Source of the DNA: Halomonas sp. HL-48
GTDB lineage: Bacteria > Pseudomonadota > Gammaproteobacteria > Pseudomonadales > Halomonadaceae
Assembly (NCBI RefSeq): GCF_001314875.1
Contig: NZ_LJZS01000020.1
Coordinates: 1 to 64,000, forward strand
Direction of reading: 5' to 3'
DNA: 64,000 bases
Part shown: piece after piece, positions 35,531 to 45,411 of the stretch
Numbering within the stretch: position 1 is the first letter of the stretch
Layout: each line of letters starts with the position of its first letter
Notes under the pieces: generated by a model
What the model was told of the DNA's origin: nothing
Seen by the model: the letters and a program-made list of their open reading frames with translations, nothing else
Databases searched by the model: none
Program-made: the position numbers and the translations under genes

Positions 35531-37276
35531 ATGTCCGAGCGCCAGCGCCCCTTACGCTCCGCCGAGTGGTTCGGCACCGCCGACAAGAACGGCTTTATGT
35601 ACCGCAGTTGGATGAAAAATCAGGGCATTCCCGACCATGAGTTTCAGGGCAAGCCAATCATCGGGATCTGCAACACCTGGTCGGAGCTGACGCCGTGCAA
35701 CGCTCACTTCCGCAAACTCGCAGAGCACGTGAAGCAGGGCATTCTGGAGGCGGGCGGCTATCCGGTCGAGTTTCCGGTGTTCTCCAACGGCGAGTCCAAC
35801 CTGCGCCCCACGGCCATGTTTACCCGCAATCTGGCCAGTATGGACGTGGAAGAGGCGATTCGCGGCAACCCCATTGACGGGGTGGTGCTGCTGGTGGGCT
35901 GCGACAAAACCACCCCGGCGCTGCTGATGGGCGCGGCGAGCTGCGATATCCCTACCATCGTGGTCACCGGCGGGCCGATGCTCAACGGCAAGCACAAGGG
36001 CAAGGATATCGGTTCCGGCACCGTGGTCTGGCAGCTTTCCGAGCAGGTCAAAGCGGGGGAGATTTCACTCCACGACTTCATGGCCGCCGAAGCCGGTATG
36101 TCCCGCTCAGCGGGTACCTGCAACACCATGGGCACCGCCTCCACCATGGCCTGCATGGCGGAATCGCTGGGCACCTCGCTGCCCCACAATGCGGCGATCC
36201 CGGCGGTGGACTCCCGCCGCTATGTGCTGGCGCACCTCTCGGGTAACCGCATCGTCGAGATGGTGAATGAAGACCTCAAACTCTCCAAAATCCTCACCCG
36301 GGAAGCCTTCGACAACGCCATTCGCACCAACGCCGCCATCGGCGGCTCCACCAATGCGGTGATCCACCTCAAGGCGATCGCCGGGCGTATAGGGGTAGAC
36401 CTGACGCTGGATGACTGGAGCCGGGTTGGGCGCGGCACCCCCACGGTGGTGGATCTTCAGCCTTCCGGGCGCTTTTTGATGGAAGAGTTCTACTACGCTG
36501 GAGGTCTACCCGCGGTGCTTAGACGCCTGGGCGAGGCCGACCGGCTGCCCTTCAAAGACGCCTTGACCGTCAACGGCAACACCCTGTGGGAGAACGTCCA
36601 GGACGCGCCACTATATAACGACGAAGTCATCCGCCCGCTGGACAATCCCCTCACCGCGGATGGCGGCATCTGCGTGGTGCGCGGCAACCTGGCCCCCAAC
36701 GGCGCGGTACTTAAACCTTCGGCGGCGACCGCCGAACTGATGCAGCATCGTGGTCGTGCGGTAGTGTTCGAGGACTTCGACGACTACAAGGCGCGCATCA
36801 ACGACCCGGACCTGGACGTGGAGGCCAACGACATTCTGGTCATGAAGCACTGCGGACCACGCGGGTATCACGGCATGGCCGAGGTAGGCAATATGGGCCT
36901 GCCACCCAAGATACTCGCCCAGGGGATTACCGATATGGTGCGCATCTCTGACGCCCGTATGAGCGGCACCGCCTACGGCACCGTGGTGCTGCACGTGGCC
37001 CCCGAAGCCGCCGCGGGTGGCCCGCTGGCCGCCGTCCGCAACGGCGACTGGATCGAACTCGACTGCGAAAGCGGCCGGCTGCACCTGGAACTCAGCGATG
37101 AAGAGCTGGCTTCGCGCCTGGCCGAAAGCGATCCCACCGCTGCCTCAACGCTCATCGCCAGCCAGGGCGGCTACCGCCAGCTGTATATCGAACGGGTGCT
37201 GCAAGCGGATGAAGGCTGTGACTTCGACTTCCTGGTCGGCTGTCGGGGCGCTGAGGTGCCGCGCCACTCGCACTGA
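35531..37276 (+). CDS. L-arabinonate dehydratase (IlvD/Edd family)
   Basis: A 581-residue iron-sulfur dehydratase converting L-arabinonate to 2-keto-3-deoxy-L-arabinonate. Cys56, Cys124 and Cys197 ([28 protein letters not shown]) sit exactly three residues before the positions I recall for the three cluster cysteines of Rhizobium L-arabinonate dehydratase. Length and the SAEWFGTADKNGFMYRSWMK start also fit that branch. It follows araFGH and precedes an SDR dehydrogenase; the AraD1/KGSADH operon at 26.7-29.3 kb supplies the next two steps. Confidence 0.9.
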   Translation: MSERQRPLRSAEWFGTADKNGFMYRSWMKNQGIPDHEFQGKPIIGICNTWSELTPCNAHFRKLAEHVKQGILEAGGYPVEFPVFSNGESNLRPTAMFTRNLASMDVEEAIRGNPIDGVVLLVGCDKTTPALLMGAASCDIPTIVVTGGPMLNGKHKGKDIGSGTVVWQLSEQVKAGEISLHDFMAAEAGMSRSAGTCNTMGTASTMACMAESLGTSLPHNAAIPAVDSRRYVLAHLSGNRIVEMVNEDLKLSKILTREAFDNAIRTNAAIGGSTNAVIHLKAIAGRIGVDLTLDDWSRVGRGTPTVVDLQPSGRFLMEEFYYAGGLPAVLRRLGEADRLPFKDALTVNGNTLWENVQDAPLYNDEVIRPLDNPLTADGGICVVRGNLAPNGAVLKPSAATAELMQHRGRAVVFEDFDDYKARINDPDLDVEANDILVMKHCGPRGYHGMAEVGNMGLPPKILAQGITDMVRISDARMSGTAYGTVVLHVAPEAAAGGPLAAVRNGDWIELDCESGRLHLELSDEELASRLAESDPTAASTLIASQGGYRQLYIERVLQADEGCDFDFLVGCRGAEVPRHSH

Positions 37277-37294
37277 TATCTGAAAGGACGCCCA

Positions 37295-38071
37295 ATGACC
37301 GCCAGACTGACCGCTAAGCATATCCTGGTGACGGGCGCGGCTACCGGCATTGGCCGTGCCGTTTCCGAGGCCTGCGTTCGCGAGGGGGCCAAGGTCGCTT
37401 TGCTGGATCGGGATGGCGATGGCGTCGAACGGCTGGCGGATGCGCTGCGTGGCGAAGGCTACCCAGCTCAAGCCCTGGTGGCGGACATTGCCGACCGCGC
37501 TGCGGTGGAGGCCGCAGTGGCGCAGGCGCGTAAGCTTTCCGGGCCGTTGACCACCTTGGTCAATAACGCCGGCATGAATGTCTTCCATGAGCCGCTCGCC
37601 ATGCCGGACGACGCCTGGCAGCGTTGTATGGCGGTCGATCTGGAAGGGGCCTGGTACTGTAGCCGGGCGGTATTACCGGACATGCTTGAGCAGGGCGGCG
37701 GTGCCATTATCAATATCGCCTCCACCCACAGCTTCTCGATTATTCCCGGCTGCTTTCCCTACCCGGTGGCCAAACACGGCTTGATAGGCTTGACCCGGTC
37801 GCTGGGTATTGAATACGCCCCACGCGGGGTACGGGTCAATGCCATTGCACCGGGCTATATCAGCACCCCGGCGGTAGAGGCGCATTGGCAGACCTTCGAT
37901 GACCCCGGCGCGGCGAAGGCCCGCATCGAAGCTTTGCTGCCGCCCGGGCGGCTAGGGCAACCCGAGGAAGTGGCTATGACGGTGGTTTTTCTTGCCTCGG
38001 AGGAGGCGCCCTTTATCAACGCCAGTTGCCTGACCATCGATGGCGGGCGCAGCGTGGTTTATCACGACTGA
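37295..38071 (+). CDS. SDR, probable aldose 1-dehydrogenase (arabinose/galactose)
   Basis: A 258-residue classical SDR with TGAATGIG (residues 14-21), NNAG, the IASTHSFSIIPGCFPYPVAK segment with the catalytic Ser, Tyr and Lys, and a C-terminal DGGRSVVYHD. It lies 18 bases after the L-arabinonate dehydratase with an AAAGGA site. SDR-type L-arabinose or D-galactose 1-dehydrogenases occur at this place in related clusters, so C1 oxidation of the imported sugar is the favoured role. It would be a second enzyme for the step also assigned to the Gfo/Idh/MocA protein at 25784. Confidence 0.8.
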   Translation: MTARLTAKHILVTGAATGIGRAVSEACVREGAKVALLDRDGDGVERLADALRGEGYPAQALVADIADRAAVEAAVAQARKLSGPLTTLVNNAGMNVFHEPLAMPDDAWQRCMAVDLEGAWYCSRAVLPDMLEQGGGAIINIASTHSFSIIPGCFPYPVAKHGLIGLTRSLGIEYAPRGVRVNAIAPGYISTPAVEAHWQTFDDPGAAKARIEALLPPGRLGQPEEVAMTVVFLASEEAPFINASCLTIDGGRSVVYHD

Positions 38072-38077
38072 CGCCGA

Positions 38078-39289
38078 TTAACTGCGAGCCAGAAGTGTCT
38101 CTGCATCGGTGGCGTGAAGCGCCATGGCGATACCGCCCATGCAGGTCATGTCGCGATCCCAGGCGCAGCTTTCAATGCGGGTGGTGCCCATTAGCTCGGC
38201 CACCAGGGCATCGTCAATGGCGCTGCGCAGGGCGGGCTGCATGGCGTCGAAGCCGCGTACGCCGGAGCCGGTAATCAGTACCAGGTCTGGGTTGAAAAGC
38301 GCCAGCACATTGGCGATGCCATAGCCCAACGCTCGGCCAGCTTCGGCATAAATGCGTTTGGCGATCGGGTTACCTTGTAATGCCAGTTGGGTCAGCGCCT
38401 GCATCTGCTCTTCCGAGGGGTGCGCGCTGTCGCCGGAGGGTAGTGCTAAATGGTCAACGGCGGCGCGATAGAGCGCGTAGTCGCTGGCGTAGGCTTCGAT
38501 ACAGCCCCGTCGCCCGCAGGCGCACAGGGCGCCTTCCGGCTGGTATTTACTATGCCCAAACTCGGCCGCTGAGCCATTGGCGCCGAGAAAGGGCACGCCG
38601 TTAATCAGTACCGACATGCCGATGCCGTAGCCCAGCATAATGACCGCCAAATTGGGGCAGTCTGCATAGTCAGGGTGGGTCGCCAGCACGCGCGCGATGC
38701 AGTTGGCATCGTTTTCCAGCAGTACGCTGCAGTGAAAACGCTCTGCTAAACGTGCCGATATGGGCGCGTTACGGAAGCTTAAAGCGGGTGACCAGATGAT
38801 CGCCCCGCTTTGCGACGACACCACCCCCTGCACGGCCAAACAGATCCCCGCCAAGCGTTGAAACCCGTTCAGCTGTTGCGCGCAAACAGCGCTGATTTTC
38901 TCTTCCAATAACGCTTCCAGGTCGTCGGCGCTCAGCGTCAAGGTGGGCACCGCGTGGTGCTCGCTGTGGCGTACCTGGCCTGAAAAGTCGCCCACCACCA
39001 ACTGGATCTCATTGATCGAGAGCTTGATGCACACCACGCAGGCGGCATTGGGGGCAAGTTCAATCAGGGTTTTGGGTCGACCCCGCCCGTTGGCGCGGAG
39101 TGTTTCGGGCGGGCGCTCTCTGATCAATTTCTGCTGGAGCAGCTCGGCGCTGATCGAGGTGACGGTGGCAGAGCTAATGCCATTGAGCTTGCCCAGATCG
39201 GTGCGTGCCACCGGTCCTTGGTCGCGCAGGGTACGGATCACCGCCAGGGTGTTGTCGAGGCGGCTGGTATCAGTCGATGGAAGCGCCAT
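38078..39289 (-). CDS. ROK-family transcriptional repressor
   Basis: A 403-residue protein with an N-terminal winged helix (about 10-75; TDLGKLNGISSATVTSISAEL) joined to a ROK sugar-binding domain. VLLENDANCIA and AAEFGHSKY lie in the sugar pocket, and CACGRRGCIEAY is the ROK zinc and substrate motif. Such NagC/XylR/Mlc-type proteins repress sugar-uptake genes until a sugar binds. The gene is divergent from the ABC transporter at 39484, with an excellent palindrome between them. The ribosome site upstream of ATG 39289 is weak. Confidence 0.9.
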   Translation of the reverse strand: MALPSTDTSRLDNTLAVIRTLRDQGPVARTDLGKLNGISSATVTSISAELLQQKLIRERPPETLRANGRGRPKTLIELAPNAACVVCIKLSINEIQLVVGDFSGQVRHSEHHAVPTLTLSADDLEALLEEKISAVCAQQLNGFQRLAGICLAVQGVVSSQSGAIIWSPALSFRNAPISARLAERFHCSVLLENDANCIARVLATHPDYADCPNLAVIMLGYGIGMSVLINGVPFLGANGSAAEFGHSKYQPEGALCACGRRGCIEAYASDYALYRAAVDHLALPSGDSAHPSEEQMQALTQLALQGNPIAKRIYAEAGRALGYGIANVLALFNPDLVLITGSGVRGFDAMQPALRSAIDDALVAELMGTTRIESCAWDRDMTCMGGIAMALHATDAETLLARS

Positions 39290-39383
39290 AGGGTCGCCAT
39301 GTTTAACGGTGATGGAAAAGCGGCTATATCGCTATTGCGTCAAAGGCAGTGCCCGAAATGCGACCTAAGTTGCATATGCGAAT

Positions 39384-39408
39384 ATTTATTTTAGCACCTA
39401 AAGTAAAT
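39384..39408. promoter_or_regulatory. ROK-type operator, 25-base interrupted palindrome
   Basis: Arms ATTTA and TTTAG on the left are mirrored exactly by CTAAA and TAAAT on the right, with single mismatched bases at 39389 and 39403 and a three-base centre. Ten of ten arm positions pair. AT-rich palindromes with TTTAG/CTAAA cores are usual for ROK repressors. It lies about 95 bases upstream of the ROK gene start and 76 bases upstream of the ABC ATPase start, so one site could control both. Confidence 0.72.
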
Positions 39409-39483
39409 CAGGCATCAGCTTTTATCAATCGATGCTGGAAGCACTATACGGATAATAACAACAGCAATGAATCAGGTGGCTCC

Positions 39484-40995
39484 ATGCTCTTATCGGCACG
39501 CAAGCTCTGCCGCTCGTTTGGCGACAACCAAGTGTTATTCGACGTTGATCTCGACCTGCAGGCGGGCGAAGTGCATGCGCTGCTCGGCGAGAACGGCGCA
39601 GGCAAGTCGACCCTGGTAAAAATCCTTGCCGGTTATCTTCGCCCCACCTCCGGCGAGGTATGGGTCGACGGCAGCCAACGGCACTACCGCTCCAGCGGTG
39701 AGGCGGAGGCCGACGGCGTGGTCATGATCCATCAGGAGCTGGCGTTAGCGGAACAGCTTAGCGTGGAAGAGAACATCTTCCTGGGGCGCGAACTGCGCCG
39801 TGGATTGCTGCTGGATCGTCGCACCATGCGTGAGCGCAGCCGGACGGTATTGGCGGAGCTTGAAACCCATGTAGATCCCCGCGCCCGAGTGAAAGATCTC
39901 AGTACTTCAGACCAGCAGATGGTCGAGATCGCCAAGGCGATCACTCGCGATGTGCGCGTGCTGATCATGGATGAGCCGACGGCCACCCTGACGGAAAGCG
40001 AAGTGAAGGTGCTTTTCGAATTGGTTGCCCGCCTGCGACAGCGCGGCGTGGCGATTTTGTATATCTCACACAAGCTGCGCGAAATTGAGCAGATTGCCGA
40101 CCATGTAACGGTGCTGCGCGACGGCCATTTGGTGGATAGCGGGCCTATGGCCGGGCGCAGCAAAGAAGAGCTGGCGCGGCTGATGGTGGGCCGCGAAATT
40201 AACGAGATGTATCCACCGCGTACGCACCTTCCGGCCGATGCGCCAGTGGTGCTGGAAGCGCGGGAGTTTGTAGTGCCGGGCGCCGTTAAGCAGGCCAGCT
40301 TTACCCTGCGGCGAGGTGAAGTGCTGGGCTTCGGCGGGGTCGTGGGTGCAGGTCGAACGGCGCTGCTTGAAGCCGTGCTTGGCCTGCGCGGGAAAAGCGC
40401 CGGTCAGGTGCTGCGCAACGGCAAGCCGGTGGTATTGCGCCACCTGCGCGATGCGGTGCATCAGCGTATCGCCTATCTCACCGAGGATCGCAAGGGCAAA
40501 GGCCTGGTGCTCAACATGGATCTGCGCTCCAACGTGACGCTGCTCAATTTACGCGCTCACTGCCACCCGCTGATTGACCGCCGTCGTGAAGAGCAGGCCT
40601 TCCAACAGGCCATTCAGCGCTTCGATATCCGGCTGCGCACGGCGACACGCACCGCCTCCGAACTCTCTGGCGGCAACCAGCAGAAGCTGCTGCTCGCCAA
40701 GGTGATGTCCATCGAGCCCGAAATCGTGATTATCAACGAGCCAACCCGGGGTATCGATGTGGGGACCAAGCACCAGATTTATCACTTTATCCACGAGCTT
40801 ACCGAGGCGGGCTGCTCGGTCATTTTAATCTCTTCAGAGATGAGCGAGCTGATTGGGCTTTCCCACCGCGTGGCGGTAATGTGCGCTGGCGTGCTCACCG
40901 GGGTGCTTGAAGGCGAGCAAATTAACGAACAAGAAATCATGCAGTACGCATCCGGTATTAAGGGAGTAGTGGTCGATGAGCAGCGTTATGGCTAA
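39484..40995 (+). CDS. Sugar ABC transporter double ATPase (RbsA/XylG type)
   Basis: A 503-residue protein with two ATP-binding cassettes: Walker [10 protein letters not shown] near residues 36-44, Walker [11 protein letters not shown], a second-half [10 protein letters not shown] and LSGGNQQK, and [12 protein letters not shown] start at ATG 39484, which has AGGTGG seven bases upstream; the frame stays open to 39349 but the extra residues are unlike any ATPase. The permease start lies inside the last 20 bases of this gene. The substrate is probably a pentose, hexose or glycoside, depending on the unusual enzymes downstream. Confidence 0.9.
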   Translation: MLLSARKLCRSFGDNQVLFDVDLDLQAGEVHALLGENGAGKSTLVKILAGYLRPTSGEVWVDGSQRHYRSSGEAEADGVVMIHQELALAEQLSVEENIFLGRELRRGLLLDRRTMRERSRTVLAELETHVDPRARVKDLSTSDQQMVEIAKAITRDVRVLIMDEPTATLTESEVKVLFELVARLRQRGVAILYISHKLREIEQIADHVTVLRDGHLVDSGPMAGRSKEELARLMVGREINEMYPPRTHLPADAPVVLEAREFVVPGAVKQASFTLRRGEVLGFGGVVGAGRTALLEAVLGLRGKSAGQVLRNGKPVVLRHLRDAVHQRIAYLTEDRKGKGLVLNMDLRSNVTLLNLRAHCHPLIDRRREEQAFQQAIQRFDIRLRTATRTASELSGGNQQKLLLAKVMSIEPEIVIINEPTRGIDVGTKHQIYHFIHELTEAGCSVILISSEMSELIGLSHRVAVMCAGVLTGVLEGEQINEQEIMQYASGIKGVVVDEQRYG

Positions 40996-42013
40996 TAACA
41001 AAACAACGAATAAAGCAGCGAACCCAACTCCTCAGAAAAAGGGCTTCTCCATAGACCTTAAAACCTGGGGGCCTTTCGTTGCGCTGCTCGCCCTTGCGCT
41101 GCTGGGTGTGCTGATCAACCCGGCGTTTCTGGGCCTGGATAATCTCTCGAACATGCTTACCCGCAGCGCCTTTATCGGGATTATCGCCATCGGCGCCACC
41201 TTCGTGATTACCGCCGGCGGGCTGGATCTCTCGGTCGGGGCGATGGCCGCCTTTATTGCCGGGGTGATGATTATTCTGATGAACAGTCTCGTTGAGCAGT
41301 TTGGCGCGGGGCTGACCACCATCCTGTTTGGCGTGGGCGCCTCGCTGCTGCTCGGGCTGTGCGCGGGCTTCATTAACGGCATGGTGACGACCAAAGGCAA
41401 AATCGAGGCGTTTATCGTCACCCTCGGCACCATGGGGATCTACCGTTCTCTGGTGACGTACCTCGCCGATGGCGGCACTCTCACGCTGGACTGGGCCGTG
41501 CGCGATATCTACCGCCCGGTGTATTACGGCAGCTTTCTGGGCATCAGCTTCCCGGTCTGGGTGTTTCTGGCGGTGGCGATCATTGGCTACATCCTGCTCA
41601 ACTACACCCGCTTCGGGCGCTACTGCTTTGCCATCGGCTCCAACGAAAAAGTCGCCGAGTACAGCGCCATCCACGTCGACCGCATTAAAACTATGACCTA
41701 CATGCTGCAGGGCGTGTGCGTGGCCTTGGCGACGATTATCTATGTGCCGCGGCTGGGTTCGGCATCGGGCGCCACCGGGGTGCTCTGGGAGCTGGAGGCG
41801 ATTGCCGCGGTGATCATCGGCGGCACCATGCTCAAGGGCGGGCATGGGCGCATCTGGGGCACGGTGGTGGGCGCGATCATGCTGACTATGATCGGCAATA
41901 TCCTCAACTTGACCGACGCCATTTCCAACTACCTCAACGGTACGGTGCAGGGGATCATCATCATCGTCGCGGTCTACCTGCAACGTGCCTCATGGAGGAA
42001 AACGGGACCATAA
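40976..42013 (+). CDS. Sugar ABC transporter permease (RbsC/XylH type)
   Basis: A 345-residue polytopic protein with about ten hydrophobic helices after a polar tail of 25 residues. [60 protein letters not shown] and [12 protein letters not shown] are the family blocks. The ATG at 40976 lies within the end of the ATPase gene with GGGAG upstream, so the two are coupled. It forms the membrane pore of the transporter. Confidence 0.9.
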   Translation: MSSVMANNKTTNKAANPTPQKKGFSIDLKTWGPFVALLALALLGVLINPAFLGLDNLSNMLTRSAFIGIIAIGATFVITAGGLDLSVGAMAAFIAGVMIILMNSLVEQFGAGLTTILFGVGASLLLGLCAGFINGMVTTKGKIEAFIVTLGTMGIYRSLVTYLADGGTLTLDWAVRDIYRPVYYGSFLGISFPVWVFLAVAIIGYILLNYTRFGRYCFAIGSNEKVAEYSAIHVDRIKTMTYMLQGVCVALATIIYVPRLGSASGATGVLWELEAIAAVIIGGTMLKGGHGRIWGTVVGAIMLTMIGNILNLTDAISNYLNGTVQGIIIIVAVYLQRASWRKTGP

Positions 42014-42107
42014 AAGCAAAGCCATCAGGGCCAACTCAACCGCAAGTAGCGCGCAACATCGCTAGTACAAACAGCAAAACAAAGACAAAAACGAAAGGAG
42101 CACCACA

Positions 42108-43061
42108 ATGCGAACCATCAAAACAGCACTGGCGGTCTGCGTCACTAGCGCCGCTATTGGGCTTTCCGGCGCTGTCGTAGCCCAGGAGTACACCATCGGC
42201 GTATCCATTCCTGCCGCCACCCATGGCTGGACGGGGGGCGTCAATTACCACGCTGAAGAAGCCAAAGAGCGCCTTGAAGCGCTCTATCCCGATATCGAGA
42301 TTACGATCTCGACGGCAGGTACGGCGGGCGAGCAGGCCAATGATCTTGAAGACCTGGTATCACTGCGCAACATCGACGCGCTGGTGGTGCTGCCGTTTGA
42401 GTCGGGCCCGTTGACCGACCCGGTGCGGCGCGTTAAAGAGTCGGGCGTATTTGTCACCGTGGTAGACCGAGGGCTCAACGAAGAAGGCATTGAAGACCTT
42501 TACGTGGCGGGCAATAACCACGAGCTGGGCCGCGTGTCCGGTGAGTACATTCGCGAACAGCTTGACGGCGAAGGCGACATTGTCGTGCTGCGCGGTATTC
42601 CCACCGTGATTGACGACGAGCGCGTGGAAGGCTTCGAAGAGGCCATTGAAGGATCCGACATCAATATCCTCGATATGCAACACGCCAACTGGAATCGTGA
42701 CGATGGCTTTGAAGTCATGCAGGACTACCTGTCGCGCTTCGATAATATCGACGCCGTTTGGGCCCAGGATGACGATATCGCGCTTGGGGTCATTGAAGCC
42801 GTGCGCCAGGCGGAGCGTGAAGACGAGCTGTTTATCGTCGGCGGCGCGGGCATGAAGGACATCATCAAGCGGGTCATGGACGGCGACGAACTGGTGCCGG
42901 TGGATGTGCTCTATCCGCCCGCGATGATCGCCACGGCCATGGATCTGACCGTGCAGCACTTCGTCTCCAATGGCCCGGTATTGGGCGAGTACATTCTAGG
43001 CTCGCCGCTGATCACCGAGGAGAACGCCGAGCAATACTATTTCCCCGACTCGCCGTTCTGA
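42108..43061 (+). CDS. Sugar ABC transporter periplasmic binding protein
   Basis: A 317-residue type I periplasmic binding protein with a signal peptide ending near residue 25 (GAVVAQEY). YTIGVSIPAATHGWTGGVNYHA begins the first lobe (core SIPAATHGWTGG) and WAQDDDIALGVIEAVRQA belongs to the second lobe; both hold the usual sugar-contact positions. AAAGGAG precedes the ATG. It completes the ATPase-permease-receptor operon under the ROK operator. Ligand identity is open. Confidence 0.9.
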   Translation: MRTIKTALAVCVTSAAIGLSGAVVAQEYTIGVSIPAATHGWTGGVNYHAEEAKERLEALYPDIEITISTAGTAGEQANDLEDLVSLRNIDALVVLPFESGPLTDPVRRVKESGVFVTVVDRGLNEEGIEDLYVAGNNHELGRVSGEYIREQLDGEGDIVVLRGIPTVIDDERVEGFEEAIEGSDINILDMQHANWNRDDGFEVMQDYLSRFDNIDAVWAQDDDIALGVIEAVRQAEREDELFIVGGAGMKDIIKRVMDGDELVPVDVLYPPAMIATAMDLTVQHFVSNGPVLGEYILGSPLITEENAEQYYFPDSPF

Positions 43062-43074
43062 GCTGACAAAAAAG

Positions 43075-43096
43075 GCGCGGGTGACGCCGCCCGCGC
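43075..43096 (+). other. Intercistronic GC-rich hairpin
   Basis: GCGCGGG (43075-43081) pairs with CCCGCGC (43090-43096) around an eight-base loop, just after the binding-protein gene. No T-run follows on the plus strand, so it is not a normal terminator. Such hairpins often protect the upstream binding-protein message and lower expression of the distal genes. Confidence 0.5.
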
Positions 43097-43136
43097 TCCT
43101 CTATTCATATCAATTAGATTTCACTGAGAGTGTCCT

Positions 43137-44189
43137 ATGAAAACCATCAAAGGGCCCGCGCTCTTTCTCGCCCAGTTCGCCGGTGACGACGCCCCCTTTA
43201 ATAGCCTCGATAGCATCGCCGCCTGGGCGGCGGGGTTAGGCTATAAGGGCGTGCAGATTCCCAGTTGGGATGCACGCATGATCGATCTCAAGCGTGCCGC
43301 CGAGAGCCGCACCTACTGCGACGAGATCAAAGGCACCCTGGCCGAACATGGCTTGGCGCTCACCGAACTCTCCACCCACCTGCAGGGCCAGTTGGTCGCC
43401 GTGCATCCGGTTTACGATGAGATGTTCGATGGCTTTGCGGTACCCGAAGTGCGCGGTAATCCCAAGGCGCGCCAGGCCTGGGCGGTGGATCAGCTAAAGC
43501 TGGCCGCCAAGGCATCGCAAAACCTCGGCCTCACCGACCACGGCACCTTTTCCGGGTCGCTGGCGTGGCCGTTCATCTACCCCTGGCCCCAGCGCCCGGC
43601 GGGCTTGATCGAAACGGCGTTCGACGAGCTGGCGAATCGCTGGCGGCCGATTCTGGATGCCTTTGACGAGGCGGGCGTGAACCTCTGCTACGAAATCCAT
43701 CCCGGCGAAGACCTCCACGACGGCATCACCTTTGAGATGTTCCTCGAGCGGGTCGGCCACCACCCGCGCTGCCATATCCTTTATGACCCCAGCCACCTGA
43801 TCCTGCAGCAGCTCGACTACCGTGGCTTTCTGGATGTGTATCGCGAGCATATTCAGATGTTTCACGTTAAGGACGCCGAGTTTAATCCCAGCCCCAAGCA
43901 GGGCGTTTATTCCGGCTATCAGTCGTGGACGGAGCGCGCGGGCCGCTTCCGTTCCCTGGGCGATGGCCAGATCGACTTCAAGTCGATCTTCTCGTGGATG
44001 GCGGCTAACGACTATCACGGCTGGGCGGTACTGGAGTGGGAGTGCTGCCTGAAACACCCGGAAGTCGGCGCCCGTGAAGGCGCGACCTTTATCCGCGACC
44101 ACATTATTGAGGTGACCGAGCGGGCGTTTGATGACTTCGCCGACGGCGGCTCCGACCAGGCCGCCAATCGCCGCATTCTGGGGCTTTAA
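43137..44189 (+). CDS. Xylose-isomerase-like TIM-barrel sugar isomerase/epimerase
   Basis: A 350-residue AP-endonuclease-2/xylose-isomerase-type barrel. Probable metal ligands are Glu186 (LCYEIHPGED), Asp217 (ILYDPSHLI), His243 (MFHVKDAEF) and a Glu in AVLEWEC, the normal arrangement for sugar isomerases and epimerases and for the enzymes that cleave 3-keto-glycosides. It is transcribed with a sugar ABC transporter and a Gfo/Idh/MocA oxidoreductase 15 bases downstream, a trio seen in cyclitol, 3-keto-sugar and anhydrosugar pathways. The exact reaction is not identifiable. Confidence 0.85.
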   Translation: MKTIKGPALFLAQFAGDDAPFNSLDSIAAWAAGLGYKGVQIPSWDARMIDLKRAAESRTYCDEIKGTLAEHGLALTELSTHLQGQLVAVHPVYDEMFDGFAVPEVRGNPKARQAWAVDQLKLAAKASQNLGLTDHGTFSGSLAWPFIYPWPQRPAGLIETAFDELANRWRPILDAFDEAGVNLCYEIHPGEDLHDGITFEMFLERVGHHPRCHILYDPSHLILQQLDYRGFLDVYREHIQMFHVKDAEFNPSPKQGVYSGYQSWTERAGRFRSLGDGQIDFKSIFSWMAANDYHGWAVLEWECCLKHPEVGAREGATFIRDHIIEVTERAFDDFADGGSDQAANRRILGL

Positions 44190-44204
44190 GGAGGGCAATA
44201 CGAC

Positions 44205-45368
44205 ATGAGCATTCAACACGACACGCCGCGTCGGCTACGCCTGGGGATGGTGGGCGGAGGCCAAGGGGCTTTTATTGGTGGGGTGCACCGCATCGCCGCC
44301 AGATTAGACGACCACTACGAGCTGGTCGCCGGGGCATTTGCCTCCGACCCGGAGCGTAGCCGAGCTGCCGCCGCGCAGTTGCACGTGGCGGATGATCGCG
44401 CCTACCCCGACTACCAGACCATGGCTGAAGCAGAGCGCTCGCGCCCGGATGCCATCGACGTGGTGGCCATTGTGACCCCCAACCATGTGCACTTCGACGT
44501 GGCGCGTACCTTTCTGGAAGCGGGTTTTCACGTCATCTGCGACAAGCCGATGACGATCACCCTGGAAGAGGCGCAAACCCTCGCCGAGCTGGTGGAGCGG
44601 ACGGGGTTGTTCTTCGGCTTGACCCATAACTACTCCGGCTACTCGCTGGTTCGCCAGGCGCGAGAAATGGTCGCCAACGGCGAACTGGGCGAGCTTCGCG
44701 TCGTGCAGGTGGAGTACCCGCAGGATTGGCTCTCCACCCGCCTGGAAGACAGCGGCGTCAAGCAGGCCGAGTGGCGCACCGACCCCAAACGCAGCGGCCC
44801 GGCGGGCTGCCTGGGCGATATCGGCACCCACGCCTACCACCTGGCGCGCTATGTGACCGGGCTTGCGCTCGAATCCCTCGCCGCCGATATGCACACCTTT
44901 GTTGAAGGTCGCGCGCTGGATGACAACGTGCATATGCTGCTGCGCTTCAAGGGCGGAGCACGGGGCATGCTGTGGTCGAGCCAGGTCGCGCCGGGCAACG
45001 AAAACGGCCTGCAGCTTCGTGTCTACGGCAGCCAAGGTGGCCTTGAGTGGCGCCAGGAAACGCCCAATCAGCTCGTGCACTCGCCGCTGGGAGAACCGCC
45101 ACGAATACTGACCCGCAATGGCCCCGGCCTGGGTGAAGCGGCCATGGCAGCCGTGCGAATTCCTCCGGGGCACCCGGAAGGCTACCTGGAAGCCTTTGCC
45201 CAGCTCTACAGCGATTTCGCCGTGCAAATTCACGCCCATCAACGGGGGGAGCGCGCCGAGGCGCTGGCGTTGCAAACCCCGGGGGTTGCCGACGGTGTTG
45301 ACGGGCTCACGTTTATTACCCGTGCGCTGGCTTCGTCCGCCGCCGGTGGACAGTGGGTGGATATGTGA
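44205..45368 (+). CDS. Gfo/Idh/MocA-family sugar oxidoreductase
   Basis: A 387-residue NAD(P)-dependent oxidoreductase. [15 protein letters not shown] (residues 15-29) is the nucleotide turn, [12 protein letters not shown] contains the catalytic-face Lys, and [16 protein letters not shown] has the conserved Asp/His pair. Length and the GGGQGAFIG start place it with the longer sugar and cyclitol dehydrogenases of the family. With the barrel enzyme upstream (AAGGAGGG site, 15-base gap), oxidation of a ring hydroxyl followed by isomerisation or cleavage is the likely logic; the substrate is inferred only as a sugar or glycoside. Confidence 0.85.
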   Translation: MSIQHDTPRRLRLGMVGGGQGAFIGGVHRIAARLDDHYELVAGAFASDPERSRAAAAQLHVADDRAYPDYQTMAEAERSRPDAIDVVAIVTPNHVHFDVARTFLEAGFHVICDKPMTITLEEAQTLAELVERTGLFFGLTHNYSGYSLVRQAREMVANGELGELRVVQVEYPQDWLSTRLEDSGVKQAEWRTDPKRSGPAGCLGDIGTHAYHLARYVTGLALESLAADMHTFVEGRALDDNVHMLLRFKGGARGMLWSSQVAPGNENGLQLRVYGSQGGLEWRQETPNQLVHSPLGEPPRILTRNGPGLGEAAMAAVRIPPGHPEGYLEAFAQLYSDFAVQIHAHQRGERAEALALQTPGVADGVDGLTFITRALASSAAGGQWVDM

Positions 45369-45411
45369 AGACCGCCGCCTGAGATAACAACAACATCAAG
45401 AGAGAGCCGCG

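Noticed and set aside
39349..39483. 45-residue N-terminal extension of the ABC ATPase
   Set aside because: It would run through the ROK operator region and add residues foreign to the family; AGGTGG precedes ATG 39484.
40958..41983. Long minus-strand open frame of about 340 codons opposite the second ABC permease gene
   Set aside because: Low-complexity His/Asp/Arg-rich translation with no domain, entirely antisense to a clear permease gene.
43075..43096. Hairpin considered as a terminator of the ABC operon
   Set aside because: No T-run follows on the plus strand; the adjacent A-run would only make a terminator for the empty minus strand.
44304..45275. Minus-strand open frame of about 320 codons opposite the Gfo/Idh/MocA gene
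   Set aside because: Antisense shadow; the plus-strand frame has the family motifs and a good ribosome site.
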